DNA of 64,000 bases from NCBI GenBank assembly GCA_017590115.1, contig JAGGNK010006582.1:163482-227481 (forward strand), written 5' to 3'. Under the pieces are notes generated by a model. That model searched no databases. It was not told where the DNA came from and saw nothing but the letters and a program-made list of their open reading frames with translations. This DNA comes from Montifringilla adamsi (Eukaryota > Chordata > Aves > Passeriformes > Passeridae). Shown in pieces: positions 50,401 through 56,637 of the stretch (its first letter is position 1; each line of letters starts with the position of its first letter). The position numbers and the translations under genes were made by a program.

Positions 50401-51786
50401 GCCAAATATAAAAAATGTTGTAATTCAGGATGCTTCAATTTGTCAGCAAATTGAAACAAATCTTACCCAGTAAAAGTGGAGAAGTACAGGGGCTTTCTGC
50501 TCTGATTACAAAATGCTTTTCTCATCTAGAATCTATTTCTATGATGGGATAAATTGTAAAGGTGAACATGCAAAAATATCACTCAGGCAGTACCCATATC
50601 TTGTCAGTCTTTATCTTTTTACTTGATAAAACCTAAGGTTTTGAATTGTTTACATTTCAGCACCTACCAAGCTACTGGTGAGCAAGCTAGATTTTATTTA
50701 ATCTCACCACACTGCCATCAAATTTGCTTCCTCATTCTGATCATTGACTCTGCATTACTAAAAATACAGAAATGGGTAGAAAACCCTTTTAGACTCCTAC
50801 AACCATGCCTCTGTGCAGCCACTGGTGAAAATAAAAAACCACCACTATTTGAATTTCAAATCAAACAACTGAGATATGTTAATAAAGGAGATATCTGAAA
50901 CACCAAACAGGTCTAGGACTGCTTTCAAAGACAAGCAGTTACCTATTTTGTATAGCAGCAATGCTGGGTTGAGTTTCACTTTTCTAGAAGAAGCTATTGG
51001 CAGATAAAAGTTGACCACAGTGCTTGTTTAATGCCTAAATTTACCAGCTACCCAGATAAACTGGCTGATAATTGCTAACAGAGATCTCAGCAGCAGCCAA
51101 ATTATTAAAATACATTAAGAGAAGCACTGAGCTGCCCTCTGGATAACCAAGGCTGTGTATCTTCCACTCACCCTGTGGTGGGATACCTCTGTGGACCTCT
51201 ATGTAAGTCCAACCCATGGCAGGTGTAAAGTTTAAAACAGAGAACAGAACTGCTGAACCAGGCCAAACCTTGGTATTCTAAACAAAAGCCATATTGAATG
51301 TCTACATCAATTCAAAACCTCTTTGTACTCCAGCCAGAGTTTTGACCAGCCAGAATCATGGCTTTGAAACTCATGATTATTTATTTGAGTGATGTACCAT
51401 AGAAGACGATTCTTGACTTCATGACACAGCTCCTGTCCACAGTCATTATTTCCCTAACAAAACATGTTTGTTAGCACACAGGAAAGCTATTGGGAAATGA
51501 TGGTTTGGAGCCACTTCTAATATAGGTGTATTCCTTTATCTTCCACAGCCAAAAGCATATTATTCAACCTTCTCCTTAAAAATAACCCACACCGTTTGGA
51601 AGCTTAAAAAGAGGAGATACACCACATGCAAGATGCAGACTTGTCTCACAGTCCATCTTCTGGAGAGCAGTCCTTTACCTCTATCTGTGCCGTATGTTTA
51701 GCATAAAACCTCAAGGCTTCATCTCCTTCATCTGGATCTGACCCTGGCTTCAGCATCTGTTGCAATGTTTTATTGTGACAAGCCAA
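8341..51786 (-). CDS. ITPR2: ITPR2, C-terminal 586 residues (12 exons, 5' part outside window)
   Basis: Inositol 1,4,5-trisphosphate receptor type 2, the tetrameric ER calcium-release channel opened by IP3 and Ca2+. Exons in transcript order: 51786-51679, 50168-49976, 46944-46819, 43785-43610, 42306-42142, 40085-39890, 37806-37714, 33310-33183, 31841-31676, 30442-30282, 9812-9651, 8427-8341. Their lengths sum to 1761 nt with every phase matching and no internal stop. The fragment holds the end of the regulatory domain, TM1-TM6, the GGGVGD filter (residues 382-387 of the 586), the CxxC/Hx4H linker and the C-terminal coiled coil. Type 2 rather than 1 or 3 is assigned from the C-terminus ([12 protein letters not shown]... 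ending HHMPPP), VEKNLDWF and KDPTEYTG. All splice sites are GT-AG except the GC donor after the third exon. The receptor family is about 2700 residues, so roughly 2100 N-terminal residues lie beyond position 64000. Confidence 0.97.
8428..9650 (-). other. ITPR2: ITPR2 last intron (1.2 kb)
   Basis: GT at 9650-9649 (GTAAGT) and AG at 8429-8428. It has a poly-T run near 8461-8473. I see no further exon or clear repeat. An 'agaatcacagaatg' string near 8730 hints at a CR1 scrap but is too short to call. Confidence 0.85.
9651..9812 (-). CDS. ITPR2: ITPR2 exon: C-terminal helix / coiled coil
   Basis: 54 codons, phase 0-0. It begins [20 protein letters not shown] and runs through acidic [10 protein letters not shown] into a heptad-like helix ending QLAELKEQ. 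In the family this is the end of the linker and the cytosolic C-terminal coiled coil, which connects the pore to the N-terminal ligand-binding ring of the tetramer. Acceptor AG is at 9814-9813 and the donor is GTAAGT at 9650. The exon is symmetric, so skipping it would keep frame but delete most of the coiled coil. It is separated from the preceding exon by a 20.5 kb intron. Confidence 0.97.
9822..9868. repeat. Short direct repeat next to the splice acceptor
   Basis: attagaaaaataagg occurs at about 9823-9837 and again at about 9853-9867, a spacing of 30. On the transcript strand each copy reads CCTTATTTTTCTAAT, so the repeat duplicates the branch-point / polypyrimidine region of the acceptor at 9813. 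Confidence 0.75.
14240..14430. other. CpG-richer intronic patch
   Basis: About 11 CpG dinucleotides in roughly 200 bp (for example agcgcgctc, ctcggctggcgggg, cacggcgagg), against a CpG-poor background. No exon or recognised repeat accounts for it. It could be a small CpG island, a GC-rich repeat or an enhancer. Both strands carry open frames here because GC-rich DNA has few stops. Confidence 0.4.
15079..15160 (+). mobile_element. Possible ancient hAT transposon fragment
   Basis: The string gcagtgactctcagacctttccaccccgtgacccc resembles the terminal inverted repeat of old hAT (Charlie-like) elements, whose ends read 'CAGTGnTTCTCAAACnTTT...CnTGACCCC'. Only one end is visible and divergence is high. 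Confidence 0.25.
15830..16260. promoter_or_regulatory. Candidate conserved non-coding block (AT-rich)
   Basis: A repeat-free AT-rich stretch with an exact octamer ATGCAAAT at 15856-15863 and a perfect 7-bp inverted repeat with a 1-nt centre (TGTGATT-T-AATCACA) at 16073-16087. Several TAAT/ATTA homeodomain cores lie nearby. This style is typical of vertebrate conserved enhancers, but conservation cannot be seen from one genome. Confidence 0.2.
19083..19130 (-). mobile_element. CR1 3'-end remnant
   Basis: Reads tatggaatcattaaggttggaaaagacctggacgatcat, which matches the reverse complement of the CR1 3' end ('agaatcat...ggttggaaaagacctttaagatcat'). About 45 bp is recognisable before the similarity fades. 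Confidence 0.75.
23273..23314. repeat. Short A-rich direct repeat
   Basis: aaaaagtaaaataaccc occurs twice, about 25 bp apart. It is a small local duplication in intronic DNA. Confidence 0.6.
30282..30442 (-). CDS. ITPR2: ITPR2 exon: zinc-binding linker, His half
   Basis: 2 nt plus 53 codons, starting in phase after the split Gly of CFICG|. Sequence [20 protein letters not shown], then [20 protein letters not shown] and [13 protein letters not shown]. The two His of the Hx4H in EEHIKAEH pair with the CxxC of the preceding exon to bind zinc in the linker domain below the pore, as established for IP3 and ryanodine receptors. KDPTEYTG fits type 2. Acceptor GCAG precedes 30442; the donor is GTAAGT from 30281. 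Confidence 0.97.
30443..31675 (-). other. ITPR2: ITPR2 intron (1.2 kb)
   Basis: The GTAGGT donor starts at 31675 and the AG acceptor is at 30444-30443. The stretch 30695-30755 (gagccttctatgctgaggg...aaagtgttttacaag) loosely resembles an ancient amniote repeat ending 'ctcaaagcgctttacaaac'. I see no other feature. Confidence 0.85.
31676..31841 (-). CDS. ITPR2: ITPR2 exon: TM6 pore-lining helix and gate
   Basis: 55 codons plus 1 nt. It begins [20 protein letters not shown] and continues [22 protein letters not shown], then [14 protein letters not shown]. This is the S6 helix; Phe and Ile of NLIFGVIID form the hydrophobic gate in IP3 receptors. It ends with the CxxC (CFIC) half of the linker zinc site, so the Cys and His pairs are coded by different exons. 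Acceptor TTGCAG precedes 31841; the donor is GTAGGT. The codons are highly conserved across the family, so this exon alone shows an IP3 receptor but not its subtype. Confidence 0.98.
31842..33182 (-). other. ITPR2: ITPR2 intron (1.3 kb), with a CR1 insertion
   Basis: The GTGAGT donor starts at 33182 and the acceptor AG is at 31843-31842. About 340 bp of it (32575-32915) is a G+C-rich CR1-derived segment listed separately; the rest is unremarkable. Confidence 0.85.
32575..32915 (-). mobile_element. CR1 fragment (songbird-type)
   Basis: The phrases 'cagctccctcagcctttgccttccagagatgctccaggcc...aatcatctctgc' and 'ctgtcctgaggagcccaggactagacacagcactgcagatgtg' match the internal 3' region of CR1 in reverse complement. 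The preceding part (aacttcctgggatcagtccctgccc...) is the extension I associate with songbird copies. The terminal tail of the usual CR1 end is missing. Open frames in it are shadows of the repeat. Confidence 0.75.
33183..33310 (-). CDS. ITPR2: ITPR2 exon: pore helix and selectivity filter
   Basis: 2 nt plus 42 codons. It starts in the split Gly ([18 protein letters not shown]) and contains the pore helix [18 protein letters not shown], the filter GGGVGD and [14 protein letters not shown] is the cation selectivity filter of IP3 receptors. Counting from the protein end, its first Gly is 204 residues before the C-terminus, as in the family. The CAG|GTGAAG acceptor has GT right after AG. The donor is GTGAGT and the phase out is 0. 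Confidence 0.98.
35048..35099. repeat. Perfect two-copy tandem duplication, 26-bp unit
   Basis: The unit starting caagccaggcttcagagaaa is present at 35048-35073 and repeated without change at 35074-35099. The perfect identity implies a recent event. Confidence 0.97.
36210..36352 (-). mobile_element. CR1 3'-end fragment (diverged subfamily)
   Basis: Begins acagaatcatagcaccactaaagctggaaaagacctctgagaccc and continues 'cagtccaacccctcacccaacc...ctaaaccacatccc...aacacttccagggatggtga'. This follows the CR1 3' region of the subfamily with 'ccactaaaccatgtccct' in reverse complement. Confidence 0.85.
37523..37667 (-). mobile_element. CR1 3'-end, truncated, next to ITPR2 splice donor
   Basis: agagaatcacagaaccacaggtctgggttggaagggacctcaaagatcat... 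through 'caacctggccttgaacattttcaggga' is the CR1 3' end in reverse complement. The similarity stops near 37667, about 45 bp from the donor at 37713. The element lies in the same transcriptional orientation as ITPR2. Confidence 0.92.
37714..37806 (-). CDS. ITPR2: ITPR2 exon: luminal loop between TM5 and pore
   Basis: 93 nt: 2 nt, 30 codons, 1 nt ([20 protein letters not shown] then [10 protein letters not shown]), with split glycines at both ends. This is the variable ER-luminal loop. It carries an N-C-S glycosylation sequon and the CAKENC cysteine pair. The exon is symmetric (phase 1-1), so skipping it keeps frame. The acceptor is CCACAG|GTATTGG and the donor CCAG|GTCAGT, with C at +3 instead of the usual purine. 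The exon is supported by phase agreement with both neighbours rather than by strong sequence conservation. Confidence 0.9.
37807..39889 (-). other. ITPR2: ITPR2 intron (2.1 kb)
   Basis: The donor GTATTG starts at 39889 and AG is at 37808-37807. The 11 nt CAGGTATTGGT occurs at both splice junctions. The interior is AT-rich with a few homopolymer runs. I see no repeat family or exon. Confidence 0.85.
39890..40085 (-). CDS. ITPR2: ITPR2 exon: S4-S5 linker and TM5
   Basis: 65 codons plus 1 nt, starting [20 protein letters not shown]. It continues [20 protein letters not shown] and [20 protein letters not shown]. The first part is the highly conserved S4-S5 linker, followed by the S5 helix and the start of the luminal loop. 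Acceptor CCCCAG precedes 40085. The donor is GCAG|GTATTG, weaker than most in this gene. Confidence 0.98.
40086..42141 (-). other. ITPR2: ITPR2 intron (2.1 kb)
   Basis: The GTAAGT donor starts at 42141 and AG is at 40087-40086. AT-rich. The segment 40200-40250 (cacattgatctcagtgggagctgg) loosely resembles a very old amniote CR1/L3-like repeat. I see no exon. Confidence 0.85.
42142..42306 (-). CDS. ITPR2: ITPR2 exon: TM3 end and TM4
   Basis: 55 codons, phase 0-0: [20 protein letters not shown], then [20 protein letters not shown] and [30 protein letters not shown] is an IP3-receptor hallmark between S3 and S4. The HEFFYSFL end leads directly into the LFDLVYR linker of the next exon. The LGLCVHE Cys replaces the Phe I recall in mammalian copies. 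Acceptor CCCCACAG precedes 42306; the donor is GTAAGT. Confidence 0.98.
42307..43609 (-). other. ITPR2: ITPR2 intron (1.3 kb)
   Basis: The GTAAGT donor starts at 43609 and AG is at 42308-42307. I see no repeat, exon or other structure beyond short homopolymers. Confidence 0.85.
43610..43785 (-). CDS. ITPR2: ITPR2 exon: TM2 and start of TM3
   Basis: 2 nt plus 58 codons: [20 protein letters not shown], then [20 protein letters not shown] and [18 protein letters not shown]. It contains the S2 helix and the conserved [33 protein letters not shown] stretch. The split Gly completes GDEG from the previous exon, which fixes the GC donor there. Acceptor CTGCACAG precedes 43785; the donor is GTAAGT. 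Confidence 0.98.
44179..44460. promoter_or_regulatory. CpG-rich intronic patch, candidate small CpG island
   Basis: I count 16 CpG dinucleotides in 282 bp, with high G+C. This contrasts strongly with the CpG-poor introns around it. It begins about 400 bp upstream, in the ITPR2 direction, of the exon for TM2-TM3. No repeat family was recognised. The long open frames on both strands here are a by-product of base composition. Promoter activity is conjecture. Confidence 0.35.
45017..45343 (-). mobile_element. CR1 3'-end (about 330 bp)
   Basis: Begins agaatcatggtttgggctgg, then 'aaaggaccttaaagatcat', 'ccccatccaacctggccttggacacttccaggga', 'cacagcttctctgggcaacctgtgccagggtctcaccaccctta' and 'cctaatatctaaactaaacctac'. 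This is the reverse complement of the CR1 3' region. It closely resembles, in opposite orientation, the copy at 48793-49171. Confidence 0.96.
46817..46818 (-). promoter_or_regulatory. ITPR2: Non-canonical GC splice donor
   Basis: The exon ends GAT GAA G, followed by GCAAGT. The next exon supplies GC ACG to complete Gly-Thr. The frame and the family sequence (GDEG-TLSP) allow no GT donor at this place. The remainder of the site (AAG|GCAAGT) is otherwise a perfect match to U1, as is usual for GC donors. Confidence 0.9.
46819..46944 (-). CDS. ITPR2: ITPR2 exon: TM1
   Basis: 126 nt: 2 nt, 41 codons, 1 nt: [20 protein letters not shown], then [20 protein letters not shown] and E. It carries the S1 transmembrane helix ([20 protein letters not shown]), followed by an acidic luminal turn. 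The exon is symmetric (phase 1-1), so skipping would remove TM1 in frame. The acceptor is TCTAG and the donor is the non-canonical GC. A CR1 copy lies in each flanking intron in opposite orientation. Confidence 0.97.
47620..47740 (+). repeat. Possible ancient SINE / MIR-like fragment
   Basis: The phrase gaacctacagcctagctag, followed about 60 bp later by gtccagagtcacacagatggttcagcaagaaggtcaggaac, resembles the core pattern 'ggtcacacagctagtaagtggcagagccaggat' of old tRNA-derived SINEs. The similarity is loose and judged by eye. Confidence 0.25.
48677..48696. repeat. (TTCC)5 microsatellite
   Basis: Five uninterrupted TTCC units lie about 100 bp upstream of the CR1 copy in the same intron. Confidence 0.95.
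48793..49171 (+). mobile_element. CR1 3'-end (about 380 bp) with intact terminal repeats
   Basis: Runs from ttcagcctggaaaagagaaggc, through 'ggttgcccagagaagctgtgact', 'ggccaggctggatggggcttggagcaacctggg' and 'atctttaaggtccctcccaacccaaaccatgattctgtgattctatga'. It ends in the short ATTCTRTGA tandem that marks the CR1 3' terminus. It is 5'-truncated and inserted antisense to ITPR2. The 168-codon minus frame over it is an artefact. Confidence 0.97.
49976..50168 (-). CDS. ITPR2: ITPR2 exon: cytosolic region before TM1
   Basis: 64 codons plus 1 nt: [20 protein letters not shown], then [20 protein letters not shown] and [20 protein letters not shown], ending KKIR. This is the conserved end of the cytosolic regulatory region, the membrane-proximal assembly that couples the N-terminal domains to the channel. 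[13 protein letters not shown] and [10 protein letters not shown] are family hallmarks. The last nt begins the split Asn of (N)NPALFW. Acceptor TTTATAG precedes 50168; the donor is GTAAGT. Confidence 0.98.
50169..51678 (-). other. ITPR2: ITPR2 intron (1.5 kb)
   Basis: The GTAAAG donor starts at 51678 and AG is at 50170-50169. I see no recognisable repeat or exon. Confidence 0.85.
51679..51786 (-). CDS. ITPR2: ITPR2 exon: cytosolic regulatory region (first exon in window)
   Basis: 36 codons, phase 0-0: [20 protein letters not shown], then [16 protein letters not shown]. In the family this follows 'GHNIYILAHQ' and precedes IVRHDRT. The [12 protein letters not shown] and HTAQIE matches, and joining in frame to the next exon, support it. 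The acceptor is CTAG before 51786; the donor is GAG|GTAAAG. The exon is symmetric. The preceding exon was not found in the remaining 12.2 kb and should lie beyond position 64000. Confidence 0.93.
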
Positions 51787-54700
51787 CTAGAAAAAGAAGA
51801 AAAATCTGATTTATGTCCTGCTATGCTTTCAGCTTTATCATCTCCACTTAACTAACAAAAATCCTCCTTCCCCCCATTCCCATATACTTACATGCTCAAC
51901 CCAGTGGGGCTCTTTCCACAGATAACAACAAAAATGTAATTACTCAAGAACAATAGAAATAATTTAGTCTTAAGAAGTCAGCAGAAAGTCTTCAGTTGTG
52001 ATTTATGAAAGGCAGCTTAGTCTGCAGCCTGGATGGTTTTTGGAGGGCTTTTGACAAATGCCAAAAAATTAGACTGAATGCTTCTTTTCATGTGAGTTTA
52101 GACATGAAATTTGCATACCTCTGAATACGAAATTACATTTACAATTAATTTTTCTAGTGACTTCAAAGGGCTAAACTAGGTTGTAGGTTGGTATTCCAGG
52201 GCTGTAACTTTTTCTGAGGGAGCTGGACTGTAGTGCCAGGCAAATTCATCCTTAACTGTACCGTTTATATACACAGCAAATAGATACATACACACAAATA
52301 TGTATCTTCTATAAACTTAAAAAAATTATACACTTCACATGATTGAAAAAATACATCTGTCACATGTTGAGTAGTAGATATTTTAAATGCTCCATTGCTG
52401 TACAAAGTTTAAAAAGAAAGGTGTTGGCAAATGCATTCACGACGTCCTATAGATGAGTGAGAAACAAAGACCTAATTATAAGGCATAAGGAAATTACTAA
52501 AAATTAATTTTCCCTACATCATAGCAAGTGGTTTCCATCCAGAATAGCTGAGGTGTTTCACCTGTTTTAAGATGGGAAAAACTGCAGCAGGAAAGAGAGG
52601 AAAAGCCACCTCACAGACGTGATCCAGGGCTGAACGATCACAGCTGACATTACCACAACAGACCATTAGAAATAAGGCAGGCATGCACTCAAAATGACCA
52701 CAGGAACTGGGGCTTTGAAGTGATGAACACCACAGGTGGGCTGGGATTGTGCTACATGAAATTGCACAGCCTGGTGAGGAATTATAAAATAATTGCACAG
52801 CTACAAAAAGCCTGACAGGAATTAAGTCTAAAAGTAACAATGGATCCAAACAGACACTGTAATAATCTAACCAGCACGATCTCTCTCATCTGGAATTTGC
52901 ATGTCTCATTATGTCCCTTTTTTTTTTGTAACAAAAAGGCAGGGGAGAGGTACATATACAATTTAGTCCATTTATTGAAGTTCCCTAGCATCTACTGATC
53001 AAAATAAATTTTCTTCTGGATCTCAATACAAACTTATTAAATAAAGATTAATTAAAAATGGAACGTCCAAAAGTAAGAGAATATCAGAAAGTGATATTCA
53101 GGAAGAATAAATGTGCTTCCAGCAACTTCCTTGGGGACAGAAGTCTGTTTGGTCCTAACAGCACAGCCTGAGCCAATGTGGCACAACATCAGCATTTCAT
53201 AAAAGTGTCATGAGCAAATATTCAGGGAGACCTGCAAAGAAATGTCATGGGAGTTAACTGCAGAGGAATATTCCTTCCATCAGTAGCAGATTTCTGTCCT
53301 GAATAGTCACTTTTTTACTGTATCTAGCAAGTGCATTGATAGTATCATTACACACATCAATGTCTTTACCTAAACTTCCACTTATTTTTGAGACTAAAAA
53401 GGTTCTTTAAGACTATCTGACAAGTTCTTCACCTTCACACAAGCCAAATAATCTGATCCAACCAGCAGCTTTTGCAGCATGACCACAACAACTGCTTAGC
53501 AAGACAACTTGAATTCATCTCCTAGAGGTCCTTGCATGCCCCTAAGACATGCTCTAGAATCAAGGAGAAAGAAGATGAGCCATTGGAAACGAGATAGTTA
53601 CTGTTTAAAAATGCCCTTTCAACAGTGTTATTACTTTTGCCTTTCTGCTTTATTGGATGTCCCTCTGCTTCCGTACTTACGAAAGGGCAAGCAGGAGTGC
53701 CCAGTTCACCTTCTCTGTATCATTCTGTACACTACAGTCACATTCTCTTTTATTTGTCTCTTCTTTAAATTAAAACAATCCCTATCCTTCCCATCCCTCC
53801 TCAAACAGAAGACTCTCTGTGACTCAGTTATTTTCCCTGTGTATCTCCAAGTGCCCTTTACTTTGGCTATATCTCTTCTTTAAGATATGAAGAAGAGCAC
53901 TGACTAGACAGAATGCAATCACACCGTGCTTGGAGTGATGAATTAGCATAACCAGGAGCAAATATATTCCCCTTTTATTATCTTCTGTAATACAGAGGAA
54001 CTTTGCCTGTATCTTGACCTTTATTTCTCCAATGCAAACCATTAAGATTTTCAGTTTTCTAACAAATGACAAATCAAGGACACATGGACAGTTCTTCTTA
54101 TTAAAACTATGCCAGTTTGGAGTAAGGGACCTGCTATAGATTCAGAATTTTCCATTAGTACCCCAAAAAACTTTCTATATATGTACTTGAACTCGTATAC
54201 AGAATTGGAAATGCCATTTGTAAACCAAATAAAAACTCTAGATATTGCTTCCTTATATGCTTTGAACTGTCCATAACTTTTACTGTAGAAGTCTCTCTTG
54301 ATAAGTATCAGTAACAGAAATTCCCTTATCACATGGAGTAGAAGGGAAAACAATGTCAGCCTCTCATGCTCTAATGGGACTGGCTAGGACAGGATGTTCA
54401 GAGCCTGCTGAGGATTTGAGATTGAGCATATTTTGCTATCAGGTTTCACATGAACAGCAGCCATGCTCTTTAAAATAGTGTATATTTGGTCATCTGCACT
54501 GAGCTTTCTGTGGCTGTGACTGTCCTGTGCTGATGTGTGAACAGAACCTAGCACTGCACAGCTGGGGCTTTCCAGCACAGCCACTGGACAAAGTGACCTG
54601 AAGAACACGCCAGGATTTTCTATGCCAGCCCCTTGACTGCCAGGAAAGACACATCAGAAACAAGGGATTTCTGACCAAGCTGGAGGGGCTGCAGCACATT

Positions 54701-56603
54701 TCAGATGGGGAACCTACCTAAGGCACCAGCAATCTTCAGCTGGTAAAGCTGAATGTTTTTCACTCATAATTTAATTTCTCTCAGCTTCCAAATCTCTCAA
54801 TATCCACTTACCTTCTGTGTACTCTAGACATTCAGACAGTAAACTCAGGGCAAAGGGCCCATCAGTTTTCTGCTCATATCTCGGTTTCTACACAGAATGG
54901 ATTCCTCTACATCGACACAACAAGAACTACTGCTAATATTTCTGTATTGCCACAGCCACACTGATGAAACAACATTGTGGACAGCAGTCTGAGAGAGCTC
55001 AGATCCAAAGCACAGGCCCACAGTATGACACAGAACAGCTTTAGGAATTCTGCTATTTGGCAACCATGGTGTTTTCTGAAGCTCTGCTCTCCTGAACCTT
55101 CTTTTGCCCCTTAAAAAGCTCAGAGGCCCACGTGGGCCAGGGGGACTGTGTCAACAGATGTCTTGACCAGGGCAGAGCTTTTGTGAGATCAAAGACACAG
55201 CCATGAAAATAACAATGCAGTGACAAACTGTGAACCTAAAACACAGAAAGCTTATCCAAGTTTATAATACACCTAGGTGACAGTTTGTGCATGGCGGGTA
55301 AAGGCCGTGCAAGCTCTGAGTGATTTTTTTTTCGTATTTAACTGCTGTGATACAGTATTATATCCAGTGTGCTGCACAAATCTTTTGGGGCAGCTGGAGG
55401 ACATGGCACGGGATGGACATGGCTGAGAGCAACTACAATGAGAAGAACAGTTCAATTTATGTTTGCAAAGCAAAGCTCAAAAATGCACCTCAAAAATACA
55501 CTGCAAGTGTAACTGATACAAAAGAAAAAAAAACAAACCATCACTAGAGCCTGAATTTGCAAAGAGCACCAGAAAAATCACCGTTGTGGAAAAAACTCCC
55601 TCACTCACTCACACATCAGCTATGCCAGTGACAATATTTTAAATGTCAACACTGTATTTTACTGCTCATCAAGGCGTGTAGTGACAAGGAAGCAATAGCA
55701 CATAATGGAACAGTGATTTCCAAAGAGGGGATGTGCAAGGCAATAGCTATATGAATAAAGATTATTTGGCTTTCAGTCAGCTTCCAAGGAAGGACTGCTG
55801 TTCATCTTGAAAGATTTTTACTTAAAAAATTTGGAAAACACTGTAATAAAGCATCAGTACAAAATGTGAAAGATTGAGGACGGACCAAGAACCCTGAAGA
55901 CATTAATAAAGAAACAGTAGAGATAAACGACAGAATTACAAGTAATACTCAGTCTAAACTCCTGACACAACATGACTACAAAATCAGATCTGCTACTCAT
56001 CTGGGATGCCATATATGATCAGCAGTGTGGAAAACCACAGCAGACCCAGCTTTTGCAATTAATATATGGGTTTCCTGCAGGCCTGTATTTTTATAGCAAA
56101 GATTACCTTGAACAAAAATGAAGTTATTTAAATGCTCCTAAAGACTGATTTAAAGCTGTGAACATTTATTTCATCAGCCTGTCATTAACTCACTGACATG
56201 GTATAGTAAGTAGATTGGTTTGCCAAAATACCAGTGTGTGAATATATGTGTGCATGTGGAAAAATTGCTGGAAAAGAGAAAGTTTTTCTCCACTTTTCAA
56301 TATTTCTGTACAACACAGAGCCCCTCCATATTTTAATAAGGATATGTCAGTCCCTGGTTGTAACTTGTAAACTGCAGGGGCCTATCAAGTTCTTTTCAAA
56401 GGCATGAGGTCTTACCCAGTACACAGCTGAGATGGTTGTCAAAATTCCTGCTGATTATACCATGCTTTACTGAAGCCCCCAAAAGGACAAGAAATACAAG
56501 AAAAAGAGTACAATAAATACAAGCTAGTGACACTAGGTTGGAGACTCCCAAATTCTGAGAGATTTATTTCACTCCCCAGCATTTGAAAACTGCCAAACAC
56601 GGC

Positions 56604-56637
56604 GGGGGGGNNNGGGGGGGGTGCAGGGGAGGGAGGG
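56604..56637 (+). repeat. Poly-G run with NNN, potential G-quadruplex
   Basis: Seven G, three undetermined bases (56611-56613), eight G, then GGGG, GGG and GGG runs separated by single A or short spacers. The plus strand has more than four G-tracts within 34 bp. The Ns mark an unresolved homopolymer length in the assembly. Confidence 0.9.

Noticed and set aside
8341..51786. Assignment as ITPR1 or ITPR3
   Set aside because: The C-terminal tail ([13 protein letters not shown]), VEKNLDWF and KDPTEYTG fit type 2. Types 1 and 3 have different tails and KDSTEYTG- or NKTDYTG-like segments.
53640..53700. Another isolated GTAAGT donor-like site on the minus strand (near 53678)
   Set aside because: No acceptor or family-like peptide could be paired with it; such sites are frequent by chance.
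54811..54881. Possible orphan exon on the minus strand ending in a good GTAAGT donor
   Set aside because: The acceptor side (ATATGAGCAG) lacks a pyrimidine tract, the peptide is unlike any ITPR sequence, and it does not fit the expected preceding exon.
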